Part shown: piece by piece, positions 17,258 through 23,710 of the stretch
Layout of the letters: every line of letters starts with the position of its first letter
Numbering within the stretch: the stretch's first letter is position 1
DNA from: Bacteroidales bacterium UBA6408
GTDB taxonomy: Bacteria > Bacteroidota > Bacteroidia > Bacteroidales > UBA932
Assembly (NCBI GenBank): GCA_002439805.1
Contig: DJPQ01000092.1
Coordinates: 26,515 to 90,514, forward strand
Reading direction: 5' to 3'
DNA: 64,000 nucleotides
Program-made: the position numbers and the translations under genes
The notes under the pieces: model-generated
Told to the model about the DNA's origin: nothing
Seen by the model: only the letters and a program-made list of their open reading frames with translations
Databases searched by the model: none

Positions 17258-17424
17258 GCCTTTTTGAGACAATATTTTCACAAACTTGCTTGTTATGTGC
17301 AAATTTCTTCATAACTTTATGGACGTCAAACGGACCCGCACAGGTTTCATAAGACAACTGAAAGATTTGTGAAGGATTTTTGAGACAAGCAAGACATGAA
17401 TAACACTTCAACTCTTTAATAGTT

Positions 17425-17724
17425 ATGGTCAGACACACAATAATGTGGAAGTTCAAGCCATCAGATGGCAGGACTCCAAAGGAAATTGCAGAAGACATCA
17501 AGGAACGCTATCAGTCTATCCTCGGGATAGTTCCGGGGCTCAAGGACGTGGAGGTCGGAATCAACCGCAACGAGTCGGCTACTTCATACGACGCGGTTCT
17601 GATTGAAGATTTCGACAGCTGGCAGGACCTCGCCGCCTACAAGGCCGACCCTATCCGCGACGAGCTCAGCAAGTACATAGATTCCGTAGTTGAAGTCAGG
17701 GCGAGAGTCGAGTACGAACGATAA
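17425..17724 (+). CDS. Stress-responsive dimeric alpha+beta barrel (Dabb) protein
   Basis: 99 residues, a single Dabb domain (PF07876). Typical features are MVRHTIMWKFKP at the N-terminus, the GLKDVEVGIN strand, SYDAVLIEDFDSWQDLAAY in the middle and a closing HP/HxxV-like VEVRARVEYE strand. Members form small homodimeric barrels and have varied or unknown functions. A hairpin terminator follows 33 bp after the stop, so the gene is likely monocistronic. Confidence 0.85.
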   Translation: MVRHTIMWKFKPSDGRTPKEIAEDIKERYQSILGIVPGLKDVEVGINRNESATSYDAVLIEDFDSWQDLAAYKADPIRDELSKYIDSVVEVRARVEYER

Positions 17725-17756
17725 CCCCACACGAAGCATACAATATTATATACGCG

Positions 17757-17790
17757 ACACCTTCCGAAGAAATTCGGGAGGTGTTTGTTT
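17757..17790 (+). terminator. Terminator after the Dabb gene
   Basis: A 12-bp stem with one G-T pair (ACACCTTCCGAA at 17757-17768 and TTCGGGAGGTGT at 17773-17784), a GAAA loop, then a T-rich run TTGTTT. Confidence 0.7.
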
Positions 17791-17808
17791 ATCGAGTTTG
17801 TTTATCGA
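17783..17808 (+). repeat. 13-bp exact tandem repeat
   Basis: GTTTGTTTATCGA occurs twice back to back, starting at 17783 and 17796. The first copy overlaps the terminator's descending arm. No coding role is evident. Confidence 0.6.
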
Positions 17809-17910
17809 AGCGCCTTCAGATATTATGGTATTTTCAAAACAAATTGAGACAGTTCTGGTGAGAATCAGTGAGTTAGGTTGGGGCGAGGATAAAAAAGTGA
17901 AAAAATATGT

Positions 17911-17940
17911 TGGAGGTCGGGAAATTGTGTGTAACTTTGC
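17911..17940 (+). promoter_or_regulatory. Strong Bacteroidetes-type promoter for the peptide-lipoprotein operon
   Basis: TTG (17911-17913), a 19-nt spacer and TAACTTTG (17933-17940) match the consensus closely. The start of transcription would fall about 24 nt before the ATG at 17971. It drives the small peptide gene and the fimbrillin-like lipoprotein and lies outside the invertible segment. Confidence 0.7.
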
Positions 17941-17970
17941 GGTTCGGATTTGTACAAAAATAATTGAAGA

Positions 17971-18114
17971 ATGAAGAAATTGTATGTTTCTCCGCTCGTC
18001 TCAGAGATTGAGATGGGCGTCGAGTTGGGCTTCTGCCAATCACCGGCAAGTGCCAAGGGATTTGAGTTTTCGTCAAACACCGGAACATCCGGATACTACG
18101 ACGAAGAGAACTAA
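17971..18114 (+). CDS. Small peptide (47 aa) preceding the variable lipoprotein
   Basis: 47 residues, MKKLYVSPLVSEIEMGVELG at the start and ending in GYYDEEN. The opening resembles the short MKK-Y-x-P-x-(V/L)-x-x-(I/V) leader-like peptides common in front of Bacteroidetes surface-protein operons, but I cannot assign it to a named family. There is no hydrophobic signal sequence; one Cys (C22) is present. It is translated 31 bp after the promoter -7 box and stops 30 bp before the lipoprotein start, so the two are co-transcribed. It may be a structural subunit, a leader or a regulator. Codon use and frame are consistent with real coding. Confidence 0.6.
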   Translation: MKKLYVSPLVSEIEMGVELGFCQSPASAKGFEFSSNTGTSGYYDEEN

Positions 18115-18144
18115 CTGATGTTTAACCTGTTAATTTTCAAGGAA

Positions 18145-19668
18145 ATGAAGAGTCGTTGTATGATTATATCAGCCTGCCTGCTCGCTCTCTCATGCAGCAA
18201 GGCAATGCCGGACGAGGCCGTTGTTGTGCCGGCCGGCGAGAAAGTTACATTCACAATACCGGAAACAAAGGTGACCATCGGCGCTGACGAGGGTGACGGG
18301 ACAAGGAAATATGCCTTCGAGGAGGGCGACGTCGTCTATGCGGTCACAACAGGCGGAAGCGTGGCCGCCATGGAGTTCAAGGGCGAGAACACATTCACCG
18401 GAGAGTTCAGCAAGCCGGTAGGAACTGACGAGAAGATAAGTCTCTACTACAATTGCTACTCGGCCGAGAACAACGCCCCGGCCTATGTACAGAACGGCAA
18501 GCCTTGGCTGGTGTCCTCTGACAATGGCTATTCCCGTGACGACAATAACACTATCATCCTGTCAGCGACATTGGATGCTCCGAAGGGCGTCATAGGACTT
18601 CCGGTCATCTCAAGAAGGTTCGAGTGCACAATCGACTTCCACGCGAAGAATAAGAACATCAGCATCGCGTCTTTCGACGGCACAAGTTTCTCCGGCGGCA
18701 ATGCCGTTACAGGCATAAGCCTCAAGGCCGCAAGCGGAGATGAATACGCCGCCATCGTGAACGTTCCCGCAGGAATGGAAGGCGGCTTCTGGATAAAGGC
18801 CGTTAAGGGACAGCAGTCCATGTACAAAAGCACCTCCGCGACGGTCGGCCGCAAGAGCTTCATAATGAACGAGTTCACTCCGGTCAATGTCAGCATTGAC
18901 GTTCAGATTTCAGGGTTCCCTACTTCTTACAGCTACTATGTGGGCGAAGATGATCTTGCCAAGAGTATTGAGACGGCAAATAACACTGCCAATGATTGGA
19001 TGGGCAAGGGTTCGGCAAGCTACACCATCACCCGCAGCGGAATTCCTGCCGCCCTTCTTAGTTTCAAATCGTTCAAACTTACGGTTGACGGCAAGGAGTA
19101 CACCGGTAACGAGGCAACAAGACTAATTTCTGTAGAAGCCGGAAACGGTCACACAACTTGGGGACAAAAAGACATTGTTGCAACGGTGATTTACAAAGAT
19201 TTGGATGGTAATACGTACACCGGTACCAAAACCATTACAAGGCACATTACGGGACTGCCATATAATAAGGATAAAAATCCTGTCTCAAATTTCAAGGAAG
19301 ATTGGAATACATCGGGAGGCAAACATGATTGGCAAGATTCCTATCTCAGATATGGAAGAAACTGTGTAGTAACCTTTAAGGGCTTCAACATTCCAAGTGG
19401 TGTAACCGTTGGCACAACTGTTTTTTACAAAATCATAACATATACTTCAAGTCGGATCAATGACAATACAACCACTCTTACAGGGGGCACAAGCCAGATA
19501 TTTAATGAAACAGTGAAAGGTACTGCTGTGACGAAGACATTTGAAAGCAGTGCTGATGTTAATTTCAAATCATCATCAAACAATATATCGACAACATCAA
19601 ACGCATCAACATCAAGCTGGGCTGTCTCACATAGCCAGCTGCATTACATAGGGGTCATATATAGGTAG
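18145..19668 (+). CDS. Fimbrillin-like surface lipoprotein with swappable C-terminal half
   Basis: 507 residues from the ATG at 18145; an in-frame ATG at 18118 is upstream of the lipoprotein signal and less likely. MKSRCMIISACLLALSCS is a lipoprotein signal with the modified Cys at 17. The N-terminal half (about 20-216) has the beta-rich layout of the fimbrillin/Mfa-like superfamily, for example the YAFEEGDVVYAVT segment. Residues about 217-264 are encoded by a 144-bp inverted repeat. Residues after 264 are homologous to the C-terminal part of the silent cassette at 22781-23677, sharing NDWMG-G, SGIP-ALLS-KS, GHTTW-QKDI and TRHITGLPY, but the rest has diverged. The last 150 residues are Ser/Thr/Asn-rich. 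Family assignment is tentative. Confidence 0.7.
   Translation: MKSRCMIISACLLALSCSKAMPDEAVVVPAGEKVTFTIPETKVTIGADEGDGTRKYAFEEGDVVYAVTTGGSVAAMEFKGENTFTGEFSKPVGTDEKISLYYNCYSAENNAPAYVQNGKPWLVSSDNGYSRDDNNTIILSATLDAPKGVIGLPVISRRFECTIDFHAKNKNISIASFDGTSFSGGNAVTGISLKAASGDEYAAIVNVPAGMEGGFWIKAVKGQQSMYKSTSATVGRKSFIMNEFTPVNVSIDVQISGFPTSYSYYVGEDDLAKSIETANNTANDWMGKGSASYTITRSGIPAALLSFKSFKLTVDGKEYTGNEATRLISVEAGNGHTTWGQKDIVATVIYKDLDGNTYTGTKTITRHITGLPYNKDKNPVSNFKEDWNTSGGKHDWQDSYLRYGRNCVVTFKGFNIPSGVTVGTTVFYKIITYTSSRINDNTTTLTGGTSQIFNETVKGTAVTKTFESSADVNFKSSSNNISTTSNASTSSWAVSHSQLHYIGVIYR
18795..18938 (+). repeat. Left 144-bp inverted repeat (in active lipoprotein gene)
   Basis: Matches the reverse complement of 23529-23672 at 142 of 144 positions; the differences are at 18807 (G/A) and 18912 (A/G). 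It encodes the KAVKGQQSMYKSTSATVGRK region through SGFPTSYSYY, identical in both copies. Confidence 0.9.
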
Positions 19669-19693
19669 TATAAAGGCAGCAGTTCTCACAAAG

Positions 19694-19724
19694 CAGCGAC
19701 GGCCAACCACCGTCGCTGTTTTAT
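19694..19724 (+). terminator. Hairpin terminator of the active lipoprotein gene
   Basis: A 9-bp stem CAGCGACGG / CCGTCGCTG with loop CCAACCA is followed by TTTTATAT. Stem and loop are repeated after the silent cassette (22726-22748, minus strand). Confidence 0.8.
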
Positions 19725-19754
19725 ATATACCGACAGTCCTGTTACAAACCACCG

Positions 19755-21011
19755 TCAGGCAATGCAATAATCCAGTCTCCGAGAGAAACGTTCCTGTTCA
19801 GACTTTGAGATTCCACAGGTTGTGGCAACAATTCTCCAAGCTTTGACAGCATCCCTAACTTCAGAAACAATCTGTTCCGCCTCACTATGCTCCAGCATAT
19901 AATATTCACATGAATCCAACAAAAGTGACAGAGACGATTCATTTGAGGCTGGTGAAATCAAAAGGCTTTGAGTCAATTGATTGGTAGGATTCATGTCATA
20001 AGCAGGTGAAAGTTTCCAACCTGATTTTGTCAGCAGAAAACCATGGTTTCTGAAATGGTCGTCATGATTGCCTATGCAGATGTTGAACGCAATCCTGCGA
20101 TACAGTTCCTGAATTGCGGACTGTGGAGATGCAATCCCAGAGTTTCCGAAGATGACGTCGGCGATGTCCAAGTAACCATTTCCGGAATCCGCGCCCGAAC
20201 CGTCGGACAACCCGCATAGCGTCATCGCCGACGCGAAATGTATGCGTCGTCTGTCCGATGCCCTGTCAAATCTCGTGGATAACAGCGTATGATATTGTAT
20301 GTCGGCAAGTTTCAGCAATCTCGTCTCTGCGGCATCAATGCCTGCTTTACGGGCAAGGCTGTGGGAAAAATGTTCCCATAGGGCGACATCGTACTCATCA
20401 TTTATTGATGGTATCTTCGCAATGCATAATCGCCCGTCCTCGTCAAGTACATTGGCCTTAGGCCTTGCGCCCCCGAGCGAGGACCCTTGCAGCAGAACAT
20501 TTTCCAGCCATTCTTCACGAGGAAGACTCCCATTCTTCTCGGTTGTTTCGTAATCATGAGCCATTGCGACAAATTCACTCAGACTCGCAACCGGAGGCAC
20601 CGGCATCGCATCATGTTCTGTTCCTATAAGGACATTGTCCGCACTGAATCTCAGAGCCCCCATTCTTGAACGATCATCAACTTGAAGCAAATAATCAAAA
20701 TCATTGAATGTGCGCGGAATACGCTTCTCCCGTTCAGCCAGAATCCTCTCCCTCTTGTCAATAAGCCTTCGCCCCCAACGGTCGGGGAGTGCGTCCGCAA
20801 GAAAGTCGAATATCCGTCCGGACTTGTGCTGTAATCCCGAAAATGGAGATAAATCAGCACTAAGCGATGGTTTTCTCATACCGCGCAGCCACGAACTTGC
20901 AAACTCGAAAGTGTAAGATGCTGTCCCGCGTATTCTGTCGTAGCCGAGACTTCCGATAATCTCGGGTTCGCGAAAAAAATCAAAATCGGCAATTATTTCT
21001 ATTGTTTTCAT
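19755..21011 (-). CDS. hipA: HipA-family serine/threonine kinase toxin
   Basis: 418 residues, full length for HipA. The Gly-rich loop GSSLGGARPKA (176-186) matches the HipA GGARPK motif. The catalytic N-x-D-D-H-x-x-N motif is NHDDHFRN (315-322), with Asp317 as catalytic base and Asn322 as metal ligand. D339 in LSPAYDMNPT is the DFG-equivalent. The N-terminal subdomain (about 1-110) with ALPDRWGRRLI is also present. In known systems HipA phosphorylates aminoacyl-tRNA synthetases and is neutralised by HipB. The start overlaps the stop of the antitoxin gene by 4 nt, with the antitoxin first. The gene is more AT-rich than its neighbours and lies inside the putative invertible segment. Confidence 0.88.
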   Translation of the reverse strand: MKTIEIIADFDFFREPEIIGSLGYDRIRGTASYTFEFASSWLRGMRKPSLSADLSPFSGLQHKSGRIFDFLADALPDRWGRRLIDKRERILAEREKRIPRTFNDFDYLLQVDDRSRMGALRFSADNVLIGTEHDAMPVPPVASLSEFVAMAHDYETTEKNGSLPREEWLENVLLQGSSLGGARPKANVLDEDGRLCIAKIPSINDEYDVALWEHFSHSLARKAGIDAAETRLLKLADIQYHTLLSTRFDRASDRRRIHFASAMTLCGLSDGSGADSGNGYLDIADVIFGNSGIASPQSAIQELYRRIAFNICIGNHDDHFRNHGFLLTKSGWKLSPAYDMNPTNQLTQSLLISPASNESSLSLLLDSCEYYMLEHSEAEQIVSEVRDAVKAWRIVATTCGISKSEQERFSRRLDYCIA

Positions 21012-21334
21012 TCTTTTTCTGCTTTACTTGCACGACGTCGATGTTTCAGCTGAATGTCCTGAAGATTTCGTCCCAACTCGTCTTTCTGGGCTATAAGGAG
21101 TATGTCCTCATCCAATCCGAGGGCGTATAGAATGCGGAGATAGATTCCAATCGCAACGGTCGCTGTACCCTTTTCCACCCGCATCACTGTCAGCGGCGAA
21201 CATCCGGCCCGCTCCGAAATCATTTCTATTGTCAGGTCACGCCTCAATCTGGCAAGCCTTATCTGCTCCCCGACAATTTCCAAATTCCTTGCAACTTTTC
21301 GCGGAAGAAGCGTCGCTGTCGTTGATTTTCCCAT
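21008..21334 (-). CDS. hipB: HipB-like XRE-family antitoxin
   Basis: 108 residues from the ATG at 21334; ATG at 21349 is possible but would lie at the predicted transcription start. It has a helix-turn-helix of the Cro/CI type: IRLARLRRDLTIEMISERAG (about 22-41) followed by SPLTVMRVEKGTATVAIGIY. The C-terminus is Lys/Arg/Glu-rich. HipB proteins bind HipA and repress their own operon. Coupled to hipA by a 4-nt overlap. Confidence 0.82.
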   Translation of the reverse strand: MGKSTTATLLPRKVARNLEIVGEQIRLARLRRDLTIEMISERAGCSPLTVMRVEKGTATVAIGIYLRILYALGLDEDILLIAQKDELGRNLQDIQLKHRRRASKAEKE

Positions 21335-21358
21335 TTTGCAATCAATCATATAATAATG

Positions 21359-21366
21359 CAAATATA
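21359..21366 (-). promoter_or_regulatory. Possible -7 element of hipBA
   Basis: TATATTTG on the minus strand about 25 bp upstream of the ATG at 21334; no clear TTG lies at the expected distance. The region is very AT-rich. Confidence 0.35.
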
Positions 21367-21412
21367 GCAATTTATTTTATTATATGATAGTTTATATATA
21401 GGATTTACGGGC

Positions 21413-22041
21413 CTACACCGAAGCTGTGGCGAATATATGCCAACTTCCATCGTTGTCCCTTTGAATATATCCCTTTTCAATCATTTGCCGAATCTGCTTC
21501 TTTACAGCAGCCGTGACAATACCCCCTTTTTCCGCCAGCCGTTCTATTGTAATGTCGGGATGCATCTGCATGGCTTCAAGCATTTTTGCTGTTGATGGAC
21601 TACGAAAGGCAAGTCTTTTCCCATCATACCACCAGACATTCGGCGATTGTTCCTTGACGAAATCTATGTTGTATTTCAGCTCCTCGCTCACCAGTTTCTT
21701 AAAATATTTGAGAAAGTATTTTATCTGACTAATCGATGCATTGGCTCCCGCTGATGGCTCTGAACCGACAAAAACATCCGTCTGATGCAAGGCATCAATA
21801 TACTCCTGCTTTTTACGGCTTCGTACCACAATCATCGGCCAATTATGCCGAGCGAGTATGTAATCACTTTTCCGAACAGCAACAGAATCTCTGTCTGTCC
21901 ATATGTCAGCGTGTTGCCCTCAATGTGGTTGCTGTTGTAATTGTATTCAACAATGAAGCGTTGGTTCAGCTGATACTTTTTCCTCTCGCTCAATGGTTGT
22001 AGTGCAAGCCATTGGGAGTATAAATCGTTAAGATTGTCCAT
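21413..22041 (-). pseudogene. Fic-family protein, internally deleted and frameshifted
   Basis: Two adjacent frames hold the two ends of one Fic protein. The first (ATG 22041) gives MDNLNDLYSQWLALQPLSE and NYNSNHIEGNTLTYGQTEIL up to LLLFGK, the N-terminal half of Fic/DOC AMPylases with the inhibitory-helix region. Directly after this, in another frame, comes DYILARHNWPMIVVRSRKKQ, which is the segment normally found after the Fic core, followed by the winged-helix C-terminus (ATG 21835 onward). The middle, including the catalytic HPFxDGNGR motif, is absent. Hence this is a remnant with a deletion junction at about 21850-21865. The C-terminal winged-helix part could still be translated. Confidence 0.85.
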
Positions 22042-22057
22042 GTTTATTCTTATTTTC

Positions 22058-22092
22058 ACCTTCAAAGGTAGCCATTGGTCACCTTTGAAGGT
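22058..22092. promoter_or_regulatory. Operator-like inverted repeat at the fic remnant promoter
   Basis: Perfect 12-bp inverted repeats ACCTTCAAAGGT (22058-22069) and ACCTTTGAAGGT (22081-22092) are separated by 11 bp. The left arm contains the minus-strand TACCTTTG (22063-22070), a -7 element for the fic remnant whose ATG is at 22041. This geometry suits autoregulation by a dimeric repressor. Confidence 0.5.
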
Positions 22093-22125
22093 ATTTTCCT
22101 TGCAAAATAAAGAAATTTATTTGAC

Positions 22126-22614
22126 TTAGCCAACATATTCCGGCTGCTCCGGCTCCGAAAGGTGTCGTTCGTGTTGATGTCTGGTTGAACCATTGTAGCC
22201 GTCAACGGCGGCGAAGAGGCAATATTCCAGTCCGAGTTTGTGTATGACGTCAATGATTTCCTTTTCTCTCGCTGCCGACGGCTTCTTGAAGCCGTTGATG
22301 TAGTTTCGCAGCAGTGTGGCGTTGACGCCGATGCGCTTGGCAAATTCCGCCACATTGATTTCCCTGTGGAGCAGGAAGAACTCCTGAAGCCTTGACGGAA
22401 CTGCATCGTCGTACTCGAAGCTTTCAAAGGAAATGTCCTCGTCAAGGTCACGCCAATGAAAACCGGTGAAGCCGACCGTGTAGTTTTTCCGCTGTTCTTC
22501 GGAGGCGTTCGCCAATGCCGGGCACCAGAGAAGCGACTGCTTCAATTTTCGTCCATCCTCATCCTCAGCATAAATGAAATTTGAATCAAATGATATGTTT
22601 TGCAACCTTTTCAT
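22126..22614 (-). CDS. DUF2442 protein with C-terminal helix-turn-helix
   Basis: 162 residues. The N-terminal part (about 1-85) matches DUF2442: FIYAEDEDGRKLKQSLLWCP, NYTVGFTGFHWRDLDEDISF. An XRE-like helix-turn-helix follows (about 95-130: NVAEFAKRIGVNATLLRNYI, NGFKKPSAARE). Proteins of this type are often found beside toxin or mobile genes in Bacteroidetes, and their function is not established. The last 20 residues are charged and His-rich. It is in the same orientation as the fic remnant, with an 84-bp gap. Confidence 0.75.
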   Translation of the reverse strand: MKRLQNISFDSNFIYAEDEDGRKLKQSLLWCPALANASEEQRKNYTVGFTGFHWRDLDEDISFESFEYDDAVPSRLQEFFLLHREINVAEFAKRIGVNATLLRNYINGFKKPSAAREKEIIDVIHKLGLEYCLFAAVDGYNGSTRHQHERHLSEPEQPEYVG

Positions 22615-22661
22615 ACACGAAAAATCTGAATACCTCTGGCATAATTATATTATTTAGGCAG

Positions 22662-22669
22662 CAAAGGTA
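22662..22669 (-). promoter_or_regulatory. Possible -7 element for the DUF2442 gene
   Basis: TACCTTTG on the minus strand, 48 bp upstream of the ATG at 22614. The spacing region upstream lacks a clear TTG. Confidence 0.4.
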
Positions 22670-22715
22670 AGGAATTATTTTTAATACCCAGAGGGCCTGG
22701 AATGACATTGGCATA

Positions 22716-22748
22716 CATACAAAAAAGCGACGGTGGTTGGCCGTCGCT
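22716..22748 (-). terminator. Hairpin terminator of the silent cassette
   Basis: Stem AGCGACGG / CCGTCGCT (22726-22733 and 22741-22748), with loop CCAACCA when read on the minus strand, followed on that strand by TTTTTT. The stem and loop are identical to those of the terminator after the active gene. Confidence 0.8.
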
Positions 22749-22780
22749 GCTATTATATTATAAGTACGGACGCGTAAGAT

Positions 22781-23677
22781 CTATCTATAACTTAAAGACA
22801 CTGCATAAATCTTTGTATTGCAGTGTTCGATAAGGGCGTCAATAGTGCCATAAGAGTTCTCACAAATTACACTACCAAATTCAGGCGTTAAAATGGCACT
22901 GTTATATTTTGTATCATCGTTTTTACTACCACCCCAAAATTCATAATAATCTGTTACGGAATATAATACTTGATTCCCGACTTTGAATGAGTAAGAAATC
23001 TTGTTAGCTCTGGAATATACACGGGCTTTATGGTAAGCCTCAATGTTAATTTCGTGTGGGATGTAAAAGGTTTGCGTGATCGTGTTCTCGTGTAAACGGA
23101 CATATTCATTATCCCAATTATTTGCACTTCCCTTCCAAGCGTTATCACCGCTATTTTTCGGCGGATTTGCAGAATACGGCAGCCCGGTGATATGCCTCGT
23201 AAGCGTGTTGGAGACATTGCTCTCAAACTCAAGACCGTCCGGAGTTTCATAGACAACCTTTACGGTAATGTCCTTCTGCTCCCAGGTGGTGTGACCGGTG
23301 GTCTGGTCTATCGTGATTGTGTTGTCGCTGCCGACCGTGTATGTGATTCCCGGAAACTCGGCACCGTTCACAAACAGCGAGACGGACTTGACGCTGAGGA
23401 GTGCTGACGGGATGCCGCTCTTTGTAATCGTACAGACGGCCTTGCCTGGCCCCATCCAGTCGTTTGACACGCTGTTGGCTGCGCTCACATCCTTTTTCGA
23501 TATGCCATCAATCCCCTCGTTGGCAATGTAGTAGCTGTAAGAAGTAGGGAACCCCGAAATCTGAACGTCAATGCTGACATTGACCGGAGTGAACTCGTTC
23601 ATTATGAAGCTCTTGCGGCCGACCGTCGCGGAGGTGCTTTTGTACATGGACTGCTGTCCTTTAACGGCCTTTTTCAT
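22781..23677 (-). pseudogene. Silent C-terminal cassette of the fimbrillin-like lipoprotein
   Basis: An open frame of 298 residues with no signal sequence, no promoter and no N-terminal domain. It starts inside the 144-bp inverted repeat: residues 3-49 are identical to residues about 218-264 of the active lipoprotein. From residue 50 on it aligns to the active C-terminus through shared blocks (NDWMGPG, TITKSGIPSALLSVKS, GHTTWEQKDITV, TRHITGLPY) separated by strongly diverged sequence. It ends in the pattern Y-x-(V/S)-x-(L/Y)-Y-R like the active copy. The frame continues upstream of its ATG for some codons with the same GF-W pattern as the active gene. It is most simply a donor cassette, active only after inversion or gene conversion. 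Confidence 0.72.
23529..23672 (-). repeat. Right 144-bp inverted repeat (in silent cassette)
   Basis: Reverse complement of 18795-18938 with two mismatches. It lies 39 bp from the stop of the ABC transporter gene. Confidence 0.9.
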
Positions 23678-23710
23678 CCAGCAGAATCCTGTGACGAATT
23701 TTGTCCGGGA

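Larger units (their letters stand above)
18795..23672. other. Putative invertible segment (4,878 bp)
   Basis: The segment is bounded by 144-bp inverted repeats at 18795-18938 and 23529-23672, both inside coding sequence and in the same reading frame of the lipoprotein. Inversion would replace the lipoprotein's C-terminal region by the alternative cassette without a frame change. The content is the active cassette end, hipA, hipB, a fic remnant, a DUF2442-HTH gene and the silent cassette. No recombinase is encoded inside. Confidence 0.65.

Noticed and set aside
17187..17501. Minus-strand frame of 104 codons upstream of the glycan operon
   Set aside because: It overlaps the start of the Dabb gene and the likely promoter of the flippase gene, has no recognisable similarity and an AT-rich non-coding look.
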